Shown: positions 1 to 9,469, numbered from the stretch's first letter. The stretch: 64,000 nt of DNA from Rhizobium sp. L51/94 (GCF_019355555.1 NZ_CP072141.1:1606001-1670000), one strand, 5' to 3'. The notes: generated from the letters alone by a model not told the origin. Program-made: numbers and translations.

Positions 1-31
1 ATGGAATTGTTGACGAAGAAAACCGGCTGGA

Positions 32-328
32 TCAGCCGATGATCCCCATGATGTCGGCTTCCTTCATGATGAGAAGGTCTTCGCCGTCGAGCTTGACTTC
101 AGTGCCCGACCACTTGCCGAACAGGATGCGGTCGCCAGCCTTGACGTCCAAAGGAATGATCGTGCCCTTGTCGTCGCGAACGCCGGTGCCGACAGCGACG
201 ATTTCGCCTTCCTGCGGCTTTTCCTTGGCGGTGTCTGGAATGATGATGCCGCCCTTTGTCTTGGCTTCAGATTCGACGCGGCGTACGACGACGCGGTCGT
301 GCAGCGGGCGGAAATTGGTGGTTGCCAT
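32..328 (-). CDS. groES: Co-chaperonin GroES
   Basis: This 98-residue protein is the 10-kDa co-chaperonin that caps the GroEL ring and helps ATP-driven folding in the cytoplasm. The sequence has the full family length. It starts with the typical [10 protein letters not shown] strand, has the GroEL-binding mobile loop around residues 19-40 ([19 protein letters not shown]), and ends with [15 protein letters not shown]. The stop lies 31 bases from the window edge on the minus strand, so groEL is expected immediately to the left. A CIRCE element and a promoter sit directly upstream, which fits control by the repressor HrcA. Identity is certain from sequence. Confidence 0.98.
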   Translation of the reverse strand: MATTNFRPLHDRVVVRRVESEAKTKGGIIIPDTAKEKPQEGEIVAVGTGVRDDKGTIIPLDVKAGDRILFGKWSGTEVKLDGEDLLIMKEADIMGIIG

Positions 329-386
329 TGTCTAATCCCTCGATCGAATGACATTCACGGACCACGGGGGATCCGTATGGGTAGTG

Positions 387-413
387 TTGGCACTCAGCCT
401 CGGCGAGTGCTAA
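387..413 (-). promoter_or_regulatory. CIRCE operator (HrcA binding site) of groES
   Basis: The bases read TTGGCACTC-N9-GAGTGCTAA, which matches the CIRCE consensus TTAGCACTC-N9-GAGTGCTAA with one mismatch and the exact 9-base spacer. It lies between the predicted promoter and the groES start, 58 bases upstream of the ATG. By established knowledge HrcA represses groESL from this site at normal temperature. Confidence 0.93.
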
Positions 414-420
414 CGACCTG

Positions 421-449
421 CATTTAGGGACGGCTGTCACGGGAGTCAA
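421..449 (-). promoter_or_regulatory. Probable groES promoter
   Basis: On the minus strand TTGACT (449-444) and TAAATG (426-421) are separated by 17 bases and stand just upstream of the CIRCE element. The spacing and position fit a housekeeping promoter whose transcript start falls in or near the operator. The -10 is imperfect. No start site has been measured. Confidence 0.55.
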
Positions 450-648
450 TAACAGCGATAGTGAATTTTTGTACCGGAATTGTGACCCCCGGCCCGAATT
501 GCCCGAACCCTTTGCTGGCCATGCAAGCGCATCCGGCATGCGACTGCGGCAATTCGGCGTTCGGGACGCGCGGTGCTTTTTCAGACTTGTAATCTTGAAG
601 CTGGTTTGCGATGTCAGCCGCAACGTCTCTTACCGGAAGAACAACGGC

Positions 649-1497
649 ATGGCCAAGCGTATCGATAGCCTTCGCGATCTCACCAGCGCCTACGACGTCG
701 TCCTCTGCGACGTTTGGGGCGTGCTTCACAACGGCGTCGTTGCCAATGCCGATGCCTCGGCAGCGCTGGAAGCCGCCCGCGGGCAAGGCCAGGCCGTGGT
801 GCTGATCACCAATTCGCCGCGCATCTCGCCGCAGGTCGTCGAGCAGTTGCGGACCATCGGCGTTTCGGACGGTGCCTATGACCGTATCGTCACATCCGGC
901 GACGTCACGCGCACGCTGATCGCCGAGGGTCCGAAGTCGGTGTTTCTGCTCGGCCCGGACCGCGATGTCGCCCTGATCGAGGGCCTTGGTGTGGACCGTG
1001 TTTCCGCCGACGAAGCGCAGTCGGTGGTCTGCACCGGCTTCTTCGACGACGAGACCGAGACCCCGGAAGACTATACCGACATGCTGAAGGCCTTCGCGGC
1101 ACGCAACGTGCCGATGATCTGCGCCAATCCGGATCTGATCGTCGAGCGCGGTCACAGGATGATCCCGTGCGCCGGCGCCATGGCTGCCTATTACAACCAG
1201 ATGGGCGGCCAGACCCGCGTCGCCGGCAAGCCGCACCGGCCGATCTATGAGGCGAGCCTTGCGGCCGCCCGCGAGGTGCGCGGCGATTTCGATCTGTCGC
1301 GTGTCGTCGCCATCGGCGATGGGATGCCGACGGACGTGCGCGGCGCACTCGGCTACGGTCTCGACTTGCTCTATATCAGCCAGGGCATCCACGCCGGCGA
1401 ATACACCATCGAGGGCAAGGCGGATGAAGCAATTCTGCATGCCTTCCTGGACAGGGAGCAGGCGTCACCGACATGGTGGATGCCGACGCTCGCCTGA
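649..1497 (+). CDS. HAD superfamily class IIA hydrolase (sugar phosphatase-like)
   Basis: The 282-residue protein is a HAD-type phosphatase of the NagD-like class IIA, close to the TIGR01459 subgroup found in alphaproteobacteria. The nucleophile motif is CDVWGVLHNG near residue 20, where the usual second Asp is Trp, as is typical for this subgroup. Further motifs are ITNSPR (motif II), the AGKPH lysine (motif III) and IGDGMPTD (motif IV). The ATG at 649 was chosen over an upstream in-frame ATG at 469 because GGAAG lies 9 bases before it and similarity to the family begins there. It precedes ribF by 21 bases, so the two are probably cotranscribed. The substrate is unknown. Confidence 0.88.
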   Translation: MAKRIDSLRDLTSAYDVVLCDVWGVLHNGVVANADASAALEAARGQGQAVVLITNSPRISPQVVEQLRTIGVSDGAYDRIVTSGDVTRTLIAEGPKSVFLLGPDRDVALIEGLGVDRVSADEAQSVVCTGFFDDETETPEDYTDMLKAFAARNVPMICANPDLIVERGHRMIPCAGAMAAYYNQMGGQTRVAGKPHRPIYEASLAAAREVRGDFDLSRVVAIGDGMPTDVRGALGYGLDLLYISQGIHAGEYTIEGKADEAILHAFLDREQASPTWWMPTLA

Positions 1498-1518
1498 AAC
1501 AGTCTGGATATTGACGCT

Positions 1519-2499
1519 ATGACCGTTTTCCATCGAAACGAGACCCGTGAACAACTGCCGGCGCACCTGCGCGGTGGCGTGATCGCCATCGGCAATTTCG
1601 ACGGCGTCCACCGTGGTCACCGGTCGGTGCTGGATCGGGCGCTGGAGATTGCCAAGGCACGCGGCGTTCCGGCACTGGTGCTGACATTCGAGCCGCATCC
1701 CCGCTCGGTGTTCCGCCCTGACGAGCCCGTCTTCCGCCTGACGCCTGCGCCATTGAAGGCGCGCATCCTCGAAGCGCTCGGCTTTGACGCCGTCATCGAA
1801 TATCCGTTCGACCGCGAATTTTCGCAACGCTCGGCAGACGAGTTCGTCAGCACGATCCTGATCGACTGGCTCGGCGCCTCCGAAGTCGTCACCGGCTTCG
1901 ATTTCCATTTCGGCCACGGGCGCGAAGGCGGTCCGGCCTTCCTGATGAATGCCGGCAGTCGCCATGGTTTCGGGGTGACGCTGATCGATGCCTTTCGCGA
2001 CGAGAATGCCGAAGTGGTGTCCTCGAGCCGCATCCGTGCCTTGCTGGTCGACGGTGAAATGTCCGAGGCCGCCGGTCTGCTCGGCTACCGCTACCTCGTG
2101 GAAGCAGACGTCATCGGTGGCGAAAGGCTCGGGCGCACGCTCGGCTATCCCACGGCCAACATGCGGCTGCCGCCGGAAACCGAATTGCGCAACGGCATCT
2201 ATGCCGTGCGCTTCCGCACCGCCGACCGTGTCATCCACGATGGCGTCGCCAGCTACGGACGCCGCCCGACTGTGACAGAAAACGGCGCGCCTCTGCTCGA
2301 AACCTTTTTGTTCGATTTCAGCGGCGATCTCTACGGGCAACACTGCTCGGTGTCGTTTTTTGGCTATCTGCGGCCCGAACTGAAGTTCGACGGACTTGAG
2401 CCGCTGATCGCCCAGATGCGTAACGACGAGGCCGAGGCGCGGGCGCTGCTGTCAGGCGTCGCACCTCTCGGGGAACTCGACCGCATCCTCAATTCCTGA
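1519..2499 (+). CDS. ribF: Bifunctional riboflavin kinase / FAD synthetase
   Basis: This 326-residue cytoplasmic enzyme phosphorylates riboflavin to FMN and adenylates FMN to FAD. The N-terminal nucleotidyltransferase half shows GNFDGVHRGHR around residue 24 and the SSRIRALL motif around 170. The C-terminal flavokinase half shows GRTLGYPTANM around 210 and RPTVTENGAPLLETFLFDF, ending near the family length of about 310-330. It lies 21 bases after the HAD gene on the same strand. No FMN riboswitch is visible in the short gap. Confidence 0.96.
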   Translation: MTVFHRNETREQLPAHLRGGVIAIGNFDGVHRGHRSVLDRALEIAKARGVPALVLTFEPHPRSVFRPDEPVFRLTPAPLKARILEALGFDAVIEYPFDREFSQRSADEFVSTILIDWLGASEVVTGFDFHFGHGREGGPAFLMNAGSRHGFGVTLIDAFRDENAEVVSSSRIRALLVDGEMSEAAGLLGYRYLVEADVIGGERLGRTLGYPTANMRLPPETELRNGIYAVRFRTADRVIHDGVASYGRRPTVTENGAPLLETFLFDFSGDLYGQHCSVSFFGYLRPELKFDGLEPLIAQMRNDEAEARALLSGVAPLGELDRILNS

Positions 2500-2630
2500 T
2501 GCTGCGCCGCGCAATCGAATTGTGGGGTTTGTAAGGCAAAATTGCTTGCGCAGCCAAGCTTAGCGTTTATGTCTTGGGCATTCTAGAAGCGGAATCGCCG
2601 CGCTAAAATGTCCGAAAGGCACTGCTCATC

Positions 2631-2828
2631 ATGGACAAACGTTCCGGAAAGGCAGCCCTCTGGCTGCTCGTCATTCCCTACATCGGGCTCCTCTGGGTGC
2701 CGTTCTACAATTTTCGCGATCCGGTGCTGTTCGGGTTTCCGTTCTTCTACTGGTACCAGCTTCTCTGGGTGCCGCTCACGGCTCTGCTGACATACATCGC
2801 TTACCGGAGCACGCGCCATGACGACTGA
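2631..2828 (+). CDS. DUF3311 small membrane protein, symporter partner
   Basis: This 65-residue protein has two hydrophobic helices (about residues 8-27 and 36-58) and the WVPFYN...GFPFFYWYQLLWVP signature of DUF3311. Its end overlaps the start of the following sodium:solute symporter by 11 bases, which indicates translational coupling. Genes of this type are commonly paired with SSS-family permeases, by analogy with the small subunits of other symporters. A role as an accessory subunit or assembly factor of the transporter is inferred from position only. Confidence 0.85.
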   Translation: MDKRSGKAALWLLVIPYIGLLWVPFYNFRDPVLFGFPFFYWYQLLWVPLTALLTYIAYRSTRHDD

Positions 2829-4293
2829 TATCAATCCAACGGCGCTCGCCGTATTCCTGTTCTTCTTCGCGCTGGTCACCGTCATGGGCTTTGTCGCCGC
2901 CCGTTGGCGCAAGCCGGAGACACTGGCCCATATCGACGAATGGGGCCTCGGCGGCCGTAATTTCGGCACCTGGATAACCTGGTTCCTCGTCGGCGGCGAT
3001 TTCTATACCGCTTACACGATCATAGCAGTGCCGGCGCTGGTCTATGCCGTCGGCGCCTACGGCTTCTTCGCGCTACCCTATACGATCGTCGTCTATCCCT
3101 TCGTCTTCATGGTCATGCCTGTCCTCTGGAAGCGCGCCAAGGACCATGGCTATGTCACCGCCGGCGATGTCGTGCACGGCCAGTACGGCTCGCGCGGCCT
3201 GGAGCTGGCCGTGGCGATCACCGGCGTCATCGCCACCATGCCCTATATCGCATTGCAGCTGGTGGGCATGACCGTCGTCTTGAAGGCGCTCGGCCTGCAC
3301 GGCGAACTGCCGCTCGCCATCGCCTTCATCATCCTTGCGGTCTACACCTACTCGTCCGGCCTTCGCGCGCCGGCGCTGATCGCCTTCGTCAAGGACATCA
3401 TGATCTATATCGTGGTGATCGTTGCGGTCGCCGCCATTCCGATGAAGCTCGGCGGTTACGCCAGCGTCTTTGCCGCAGCCGACGCCGATTTCCAGGCCAA
3501 GGGGTCCGGCAGCCTGTTGCTCGGCAGCAACCAGTATGTCGCCTATGCCAGCCTCGCGCTCGGCTCGGCACTTGCCGCCTTCATGTATCCGCACACACTG
3601 ACCGGCATCTTCGCCTCCAACAGCGGCAACACCATCCGCAAGAACGCCGTGCTTTTGCCGGCCTATACCCTGCTGCTTGGCCTGCTGGCGCTGCTTGGCT
3701 ACATGGCGCATGCCGCGCACCTCACGGTGTCCAGCCCGAACGAAGTCGTGCCGGCGCTGTTCCAGTCGTTGTTCCCGAGCTGGTTCACCGGCTTTGCCTT
3801 CGCAGCGATTGCCATCGGCGCATTGGTGCCGGCGGCCGTCATGAGCATCGGCGCCGCCAACCTCTTCACCCGCAATTTCTGGAAGGCCTACGTCAATCCA
3901 GATGTCAGCCATGCGGGTGAGGCGCAGGTCGCCAAGATCGCCTCGCTGGTGGTCAAGGTCGGCGCGCTGCTGGTCATCCTGTTCCTGCCGACGCAGTTCG
4001 CCCTCGACCTGCAGCTGCTCGGCGGCATCTGGATCCTGCAGACTTTGCCGGCCCTGGTGTTCGGCCTCTACACCAACTGGTTCCGGGCACAGGGCCTCCT
4101 TGCTGGCTGGTTCGTCGGCTTCTTCGGCGGCACCTATCTGGTGTGGATCAACGGCTGGAAGCCGATGCAGGCCATCGCCTTCGGCGGCGCGCCTGTCACG
4201 ATCTACATCGGCCTGCTGGCGCTTGCCGCGAACATCGTCGTCGCTTCGGCGGTGAACGCTGTCACCAAGGGCAGGGCCACTGCACAGGCGTGA
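2818..4293 (+). CDS. Sodium:solute symporter family permease (MctP-like)
   Basis: The 491-residue inner-membrane protein has about 13 hydrophobic segments and the SSS-family pattern, including GGRNFGTWITWFLVGGDFYTAYT near residue 42. Overall it resembles the rhizobial monocarboxylate permease MctP, which takes up lactate, pyruvate, alanine and related acids. Pairing with DUF3311 supports this family. The mctRS-type two-component genes known next to some mctP genes are not here. Substrate assignment is therefore inferred from resemblance and kept tentative. Confidence 0.85.
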   Translation: MTTDINPTALAVFLFFFALVTVMGFVAARWRKPETLAHIDEWGLGGRNFGTWITWFLVGGDFYTAYTIIAVPALVYAVGAYGFFALPYTIVVYPFVFMVMPVLWKRAKDHGYVTAGDVVHGQYGSRGLELAVAITGVIATMPYIALQLVGMTVVLKALGLHGELPLAIAFIILAVYTYSSGLRAPALIAFVKDIMIYIVVIVAVAAIPMKLGGYASVFAAADADFQAKGSGSLLLGSNQYVAYASLALGSALAAFMYPHTLTGIFASNSGNTIRKNAVLLPAYTLLLGLLALLGYMAHAAHLTVSSPNEVVPALFQSLFPSWFTGFAFAAIAIGALVPAAVMSIGAANLFTRNFWKAYVNPDVSHAGEAQVAKIASLVVKVGALLVILFLPTQFALDLQLLGGIWILQTLPALVFGLYTNWFRAQGLLAGWFVGFFGGTYLVWINGWKPMQAIAFGGAPVTIYIGLLALAANIVVASAVNAVTKGRATAQA

Positions 4294-4350
4294 CGGAACG
4301 AGCCTGACAAACCCTGAAGAAGCTTGGTTGACGAGAGCGATCCCACTCTC

Positions 4351-4467
4351 CCTCATCCTCGCCCTTGTGGCGGGGATCCAGCGACACGACGTCTGTCGAG
4401 TCAAAGACTCTTTCAGCTCAAGGACTTGAGCTGACTGGATCCCCGCCACAAGGGCGAGGATGAGGGG
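4351..4467. repeat. Long intergenic palindromic element with internal hairpins
   Basis: Two perfect 32-base inverted arms (4351-4382 and 4436-4467) enclose a 53-base centre. The centre contains three short hairpins of its own: cgaca/tgtcg (4383-4387/4395-4399), gagtc/gactc (4399-4403/4407-4411) and agctcaa/ttgagct (4416-4422/4427-4433). The arms contain the GGATCCCCGCCACAAGGGCG motif. It looks like one of the rhizobial intergenic mosaic or palindromic repeats that recur between genes, but copy number cannot be judged from one window. It lies after the symporter stop and could also act as a 3' RNA structure. Confidence 0.8.
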
Positions 4468-4579
4468 AGTTTGGTGACCGGCTCGATTTCCCCGGTGGCC
4501 TGCTGAGCTGTTGGACAAGGCCCTTGTCAGCGGTCTGGACCGTGGCCGGCAACCCTACTTTTTCCTGCTGCCAGTCCCG

Positions 4580-5020
4580 CTACGGCTGCAGGAGACGGCT
4601 GTCGAAGGGATAGGATTTTATCTCCTCGATCCGGATTTCATGGGCGCGGGGGTGTTGCGGGTTGATGAGAATGTTGGCTGCCGGCGGCATGATCGCTGAC
4701 GGCACGCGGATCAGGCAAGCCTCGCCGCTCCGCAGGAGCTGGCTGCCTTTCGAGCGGGTGCGATTGATGTCGTCGAAATCGCCCTGATCGATGTCAATGT
4801 CTACCATCGGCAGATCGTCCGGACTTAAAATCCGCAACAGCTGGAAGGTCTCCGGAATCTGCTCAAGGCTGACCTGCACGAGGGTCTCGAGCAATGCAGT
4901 GGACGGATGATCGCAGCAATAGACGACAGGTGTGCCCAGGTCGTGCCATCGGCCCGGCGCGACCAGCCCACCGCGACCGGAGAGGTCCGCGTAGTTGGAT
5001 ATGCGCTAGAGGGTCGTCAT
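4580..5020 (-). pseudogene. RES-domain toxin gene interrupted by an amber codon
   Basis: Read from the ATG at 5020, which overlaps the antitoxin stop as TGATGA, the frame encodes M-T-T-L-stop-RISNYADLSG. It then stays open to 4580, giving a 146-codon gene. The downstream part is a full RES toxin: GGLVAPGRWHD, Glu45 in LLETLV and Ser108 in VPSAIMP, plus NILINPQHP. Arg6 is the expected conserved Arg and follows the stop directly. The TAG at 5008-5006 stands where homologues have TGG (Trp). RES toxins of the MbcT/ParT type degrade NAD+ or ADP-ribosylate a metabolic enzyme. Internal starts would lose the Arg, so the gene is probably dead unless the stop is read through. Confidence 0.85.
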
Positions 5021-5430
5021 CAGACATAAATGCCGTAGTCTATCTGATAAAGAGACGTCTCGACCAGACGGGCTCCGGTCTCCGATTCCAGCAGGTCGAT
5101 CGGGGCGATCCCTTTCAGCGCGCGATTGGGATTGCGCAGCCATTGGTGGGCCTTGTCATGGTCGCCAAAAACCTTGTCTGCCAGCTCGCTGATACGCAAT
5201 AGGCGCTGGGCGCTGTCGTTTTCGGCAAGCGTCAGAGGCTCGCCTTTCTCGACACGCCGCGCAAGCGTTCTGCGCGGTGCCACGAAACGATAGATCTCCT
5301 CCGTCGAGAAGCCATGCTCTCTGAGTTGACCGACTGCCTTCGCCTCGAACGAGGGCCAGGCATTGTCGGTCACCATTACAAGTGCCGCTTGTGTTGACCT
5401 GCCGCCGGCTATCGGAAAACTGTCTGCCAT
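5020..5430 (-). CDS. Xre/MbcA/ParS-type antitoxin (DUF2384) of a RES-Xre system
   Basis: The 136-residue protein has a short helix-turn-helix-like region (FSTEEIYRFVAPRRTLARRV) followed by the C-terminal DUF2384 toxin-binding domain, with HDKAHQWLRNPNRALKGIAPIDLLESETGARLVETSLYQIDYGIYV in pieces. The start at 5430 has GGAG 7 bases upstream. An in-frame ATG at 5448 is an alternative, and the frame extends further without similarity. The stop overlaps the toxin start, as is usual for antitoxin-first pairs. By family knowledge it neutralises the RES toxin and may repress its own operon. It appears intact although the toxin is broken. Confidence 0.85.
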   Translation of the reverse strand: MADSFPIAGGRSTQAALVMVTDNAWPSFEAKAVGQLREHGFSTEEIYRFVAPRRTLARRVEKGEPLTLAENDSAQRLLRISELADKVFGDHDKAHQWLRNPNRALKGIAPIDLLESETGARLVETSLYQIDYGIYV

Positions 5431-5722
5431 GGGAATGCTCCGTGCCATTTGCCAGTCATCATACGCGCAAATGGCCAAATCTTCAATCGTCGCTTTCGCC
5501 GCTGCCAACCTCTTCCTTTTCCCCCGAAAACCGCCTATGAACCGGCGGTAATGACCCAATTTTGGCTGGCAGTAGCGATACGAATTATAGGCCCGGCTTT
5601 CCGCGCGCATTAGCTGCCGGAAGGTCCGGGTTCTTGGCGCTTCCCCCAAGCGCTCCTCCGCCACCGAAAATTTCCCGATTGGATGCGCCCGCTTGGGGCT
5701 GCAAGAGACGATTGTCAGCACA
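5431..5722. other. Divergent intergenic region between antitoxin and ileS
   Basis: About 290 bases separate the antitoxin start on the minus strand from ileS on the plus strand. It should hold both promoters. I see an extended minus-strand reading frame without recognisable similarity, and no confident operator, repeat or RNA gene. Confidence 0.4.
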
Positions 5723-8689
5723 ATGACCGATACGCCCGAAAAGATCGACTATTCGAAGACCCTCTACCTCCCCGAGACCGAGTTCCCGATGCGCGCAGGC
5801 CTGCCGCAGAAGGAGCCGGAAATGGCGGCGAAATGGAAGCAGATGGGGCTCTACAAGAAGCTCCGCGCTTCTGCTGCCGGCCGCGAAAAGTTCGTCCTGC
5901 ACGACGGCCCTCCCTATGCCAACGGCAACATCCATATCGGCCACGCGCTGAACAAGGTGCTGAAGGACGTCATCACCCGCTCGTTCCAGATGCGCGGCTT
6001 CGATGCGAACTACGTGCCCGGCTGGGATTGCCACGGCCTGCCTATCGAGTGGAAGATCGAGGAAAAATACCGCGAGAAGGGCAAGGACAAGAACGAGGTC
6101 CCGGTCAACGAATTCCGCCAGGAATGCCGCGACTTCGCGCAAGGCTGGATCGACATCCAGTCGGAAGAATTCCGCCGTCTGGGCATCGAGGGCGATTTCG
6201 ACAATCCCTACACGACGATGGCCTTCCACTCGGAAGCCCGCATCGCCGGCGAACTGTTGAAGATCGCCAAGTCCGGCCAGCTCTACCGCGGTTCCAAGCC
6301 GATCATGTGGTCAGTGGTCGAGCGCACCGCGCTGGCCGAGGCCGAGGTCGAATACCACGAGGTCGAGAGCGACACGATCTGGGTGAAGTTCCCGGTGGTG
6401 AAGGTTGATTCAAGTTATACTTGGATCGACAAGAAGACGGGTGCCCAACCTCAAATCGACCTCGAAAAGTCGCCTCTCAAAGGAGCGTCGATTGTTATCT
6501 GGACAACGACGCCGTGGACCATTCCCGGAAACCGCGCGATCTCGTTCTCTTCGAAAATCAAATATGCCCTCTACGAAGTGACGGAAGCCGCTAACGATTT
6601 TGGGCCACAACCAGGCGAGAAGTTGATCTTTGCAGAAAGCCTAGCGCAAGCATGTGCGGAAAAAGCTAAGGTGAAGCTGTCGCAGATCACAGAACTTGAT
6701 GGTTACGCAATGGGTAAGGCATTTACCTGCGCCCACCCGCTCGCAGACATGGGCTACACCTTCGATGTCCCCCTCATCGACGGCGACCACGTCACCGACG
6801 ATGCCGGCACCGGTTTCGTGCACACCGCCCCGTCCCACGGCCGAGAAGACTTCGAGGCCTGGATGTCCAGCGTTCGCCAGCTCGAAGCCCGTGGGATCGA
6901 TGTGAAAATCCCGTTCCCGGTCGACGATGCCGGCTTCTACACCGAGGATGCGTTCGGTTTCGGCCCCTCTGCCGAAGGTGGCGCTGCACGCGTGCTGGAC
7001 GACAACGGCAAGAAGGGCGATGCCAACAAGCGTGTCATCGAGGCGCTGATCGCTGCCGGCAATCTCTTTGCCCGTGGCCGCATCAAGCACGATTACCCGC
7101 ATTCCTGGCGTTCCAAGAAGCCGGTCATCTTCCGCAATACGCCGCAGTGGTTCGTCTACATGGACAAGCAGCTGGACGACGGCAAGACGCTGCGCATCCG
7201 CGCGCTGGAGGCCATCGACCAGACCCGCTTTGTGCCGGCAGGTGGCCAGAACCGGCTGCGTGCCATGATCGAGCAGCGTCCGGACTGGGTGCTGTCGCGC
7301 CAGCGCGCCTGGGGCGTGCCGATCTGCGTCTTTGCCGATGAAGAAGGCAACGTGCTGCTGGACGATGCCGTCAACGAGCGCATCCTCGCGGCCTTCGAAA
7401 AGGAAGGCGCCGACGCGTGGTTTGCCGAAGGTGCCAAGGATCGCTTCCTCGGCAACGAGCATGATGGCGAACGCTGGCAGATGGTCACCGATATCCTCGA
7501 CGTCTGGTTCGACAGTGGCTGCACCCACACCTTTACACTGGAAGACCGCCCGGACCTGAAATGGCCGGCCGACGTCTATCTCGAAGGCTCCGACCAGCAT
7601 CGCGGCTGGTTCCATTCGTCGCTGCTGGAAAGCTGCGCGACGCGTGGCCGCGCGCCCTACAACGCTGTCGTCACCCATGGCTTCACCATGGCCGAGGACG
7701 GTCGCAAGATGTCGAAGTCGCTCGGCAACACCGTCACCCCGCAGGAAGTCATGGGCCAGTCCGGCGCCGATATCCTGCGCCTCTGGGTGATGAACACGGA
7801 CTATTGGGAGGATCAGCGTCTCGGCAAGACGATCATCCAGACCAACATCGACAGCTACCGCAAGATCCGCAACACGCTTCGCTGGATGCTGGGAACGCTG
7901 GCCCACGATCACGGTGACGAGATCGCCTATGCGGACCTGCCGGAACTCGAGCGGCTGATGCTCAACCGCCTGTCCGAACTGGATAAGGTGGTGCGAGGAG
8001 GCTACGACGAATTCGACTTCAAGCGCATCGTCCGCTCGCTGTCGGACTTCGCCAATGTAGAACTGTCGGCCTTCTATTTCGACATCCGCAAGGACGCGCT
8101 CTATTGCGATGCGCCGTCGAGCCCGAAACGCCGTGCGGCCCTCTATGTCATCCGCAAGCTGTTCGATTGCCTCGTCCTGTGGTTCGCGCCGATGATGCCG
8201 TTCACCACCGAGGAGGCATGGCTGTCGCGCGATCCCAATGCTGTCTCCGTGCATCTCGAGCAGTTTCCGACGATTCCCGGCGAATGGTCGAACGAGCCAG
8301 TTGCGGAAAAGTGGAAGAAGGTCCGCACTGTTCGTCGTGCCGTCACCGGCGCACTGGAGATCGAGCGTAAGGACAAGCGCATCGGCTCCTCGCTGGAAGC
8401 TGCCCCCGTCGTCCACGTCGGCGATCCCGAGCTTCTGGCGGCGCTGGAAGGTCTCGACTTCGCCGAGATCTGCATCACCTCGGATATTTCCGTCGTGGCA
8501 GGCGAGGGACCGGCAGAAGCCTTCCGGCTTGAGGACGGAACTAAGGTCGCCGTCGAGCAAAAACTTGCCGAAGGCGTCAAATGCGCCCGCTCGTGGAAAA
8601 TCACCAAAGACGTCGGATCGGACCCGGCCTATCCCGATATTTCCGCCCGCGACGCAGCCGCAATGCACGAATTGGCGGCTTTGGCCTGA
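5723..8689 (+). CDS. ileS: Isoleucyl-tRNA synthetase
   Basis: This 988-residue class I synthetase charges tRNA-Ile and edits mischarged valine. The HIGH motif is at residues 71-74 (GNIHIGHAL), the KMSKS motif at 662-666, and the CP1 editing domain lies between, with [14 protein letters not shown] and [15 protein letters not shown]. The anticodon-binding domain follows to the C-terminus. The ATG at 5723 (MTDTPEK) was preferred over one 30 bases upstream because the family starts there. Residues about 228-326 (bases 6405-6700) use AT-rich codons unlike the rest of the gene. This suggests replacement by recombination, although the frame and motifs are intact. Confidence 0.97.
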   Translation: MTDTPEKIDYSKTLYLPETEFPMRAGLPQKEPEMAAKWKQMGLYKKLRASAAGREKFVLHDGPPYANGNIHIGHALNKVLKDVITRSFQMRGFDANYVPGWDCHGLPIEWKIEEKYREKGKDKNEVPVNEFRQECRDFAQGWIDIQSEEFRRLGIEGDFDNPYTTMAFHSEARIAGELLKIAKSGQLYRGSKPIMWSVVERTALAEAEVEYHEVESDTIWVKFPVVKVDSSYTWIDKKTGAQPQIDLEKSPLKGASIVIWTTTPWTIPGNRAISFSSKIKYALYEVTEAANDFGPQPGEKLIFAESLAQACAEKAKVKLSQITELDGYAMGKAFTCAHPLADMGYTFDVPLIDGDHVTDDAGTGFVHTAPSHGREDFEAWMSSVRQLEARGIDVKIPFPVDDAGFYTEDAFGFGPSAEGGAARVLDDNGKKGDANKRVIEALIAAGNLFARGRIKHDYPHSWRSKKPVIFRNTPQWFVYMDKQLDDGKTLRIRALEAIDQTRFVPAGGQNRLRAMIEQRPDWVLSRQRAWGVPICVFADEEGNVLLDDAVNERILAAFEKEGADAWFAEGAKDRFLGNEHDGERWQMVTDILDVWFDSGCTHTFTLEDRPDLKWPADVYLEGSDQHRGWFHSSLLESCATRGRAPYNAVVTHGFTMAEDGRKMSKSLGNTVTPQEVMGQSGADILRLWVMNTDYWEDQRLGKTIIQTNIDSYRKIRNTLRWMLGTLAHDHGDEIAYADLPELERLMLNRLSELDKVVRGGYDEFDFKRIVRSLSDFANVELSAFYFDIRKDALYCDAPSSPKRRAALYVIRKLFDCLVLWFAPMMPFTTEEAWLSRDPNAVSVHLEQFPTIPGEWSNEPVAEKWKKVRTVRRAVTGALEIERKDKRIGSSLEAAPVVHVGDPELLAALEGLDFAEICITSDISVVAGEGPAEAFRLEDGTKVAVEQKLAEGVKCARSWKITKDVGSDPAYPDISARDAAAMHELAALA

Positions 8690-8696
8690 AGAAAAT

Positions 8697-8732
8697 TACC
8701 GGATGAATTGCGTTAACCGCGTTCATCCGGTA
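8697..8732 (+). terminator. Hairpin after ileS, possible terminator
   Basis: An 11-base perfect stem taccggatgaa / ttcatccggta (8697-8707 and 8722-8732) with a 14-base loop lies 8 bases after the ileS stop. No clear T-run follows on the plus strand, so it may be a weak terminator or an RNA 3' end structure. Confidence 0.5.
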
Positions 8733-8823
8733 AAAGCTGCCTGAAATTGGCCGAAGTTTTGCGCGAAGGGGCGTAGAACCGTGGTGGGCAATGAGTGCGC
8801 CGGCACGGCTGGGAAGGGTTTTC

Positions 8824-9453
8824 ATGAAAGCGTTGCATAGGGTTCGTGTTGGCGTCTGCTTGGCTGCTTTGTTGGCAGGCTGCGGCGCGATGTCCGGCTG
8901 CATGAGCAGCCCGACCTACGGCACCGACAAGACATCGGGCGAACAGCTGTTCGATGACATCGCCGATATCGGCTCGATCTCGGCTGCGACGCCCAAGGAA
9001 AATGCCGTCAAGTATCCGCCTCGTCCGGGCCTCGTAGTGCCGCCGGCCAATGGCAGGTCGACCCTGACGCAGCCGCAGCAGTCGCTGGCCTCCTCTGACA
9101 ATCCGAACTGGGTCGAATCGCCTGAAGACGCCCGCAAGCGTCTCGTTGCCGATGCAGACGCCAACAAAAATTCTGCCACATACCGTTCGCCGTTGGTCTA
9201 TTCCGACAGCCACGCCAACCAGATGACGCAGGCGCAGCAGACCGCGGCCTATCGCGAGGCGCGCAAGCAGCAGGACGGTACCTACATCGATCAGCGCCGT
9301 TACCTGATCGACCCACCGGCGCAGTACCGCCAGGTTGCCGATCCGGCCGCCCTCAACGATCTCGGCACGCCGGAATCGAAGAAGGAAAAGAAGCGCCTGA
9401 AGGATGCCGAGGCAGCCCAGCAGACCAGCAGCTGGTGGAAGCCCTTCCAGTAA
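8824..9453 (+). CDS. Putative lipoprotein of unknown function
   Basis: The 209-residue protein begins MKALHRVRVGVCLAALLAGCG, a signal peptide with a lipobox (LLAGC). A second Cys pair (MSGC) follows nine residues later, so the mature start is not fully certain. The rest is polar and Gln/Lys/Asp rich, with no domain I recognise. The ATG at 8824 is chosen for GGGAAGGG upstream and for the signal peptide; an upstream ATG at 8791 would add residues before it. It is expected to be anchored in the cell envelope. It is convergent with tadA. Confidence 0.75.
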   Translation: MKALHRVRVGVCLAALLAGCGAMSGCMSSPTYGTDKTSGEQLFDDIADIGSISAATPKENAVKYPPRPGLVVPPANGRSTLTQPQQSLASSDNPNWVESPEDARKRLVADADANKNSATYRSPLVYSDSHANQMTQAQQTAAYREARKQQDGTYIDQRRYLIDPPAQYRQVADPAALNDLGTPESKKEKKRLKDAEAAQQTSSWWKPFQ

Positions 9454-9469
9454 GCAACACCTGAGCGCG

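Noticed and set aside
4511..4699. A 62-codon plus-strand frame opposite the RES toxin end
   Set aside because: It is antisense to the conserved RES domain and unsupported by similarity.
6641..8668. A 675-codon minus-strand frame opposite ileS
   Set aside because: A shadow of GC-rich codons in ileS; composition is typical of antisense frames, with no domain recognised.
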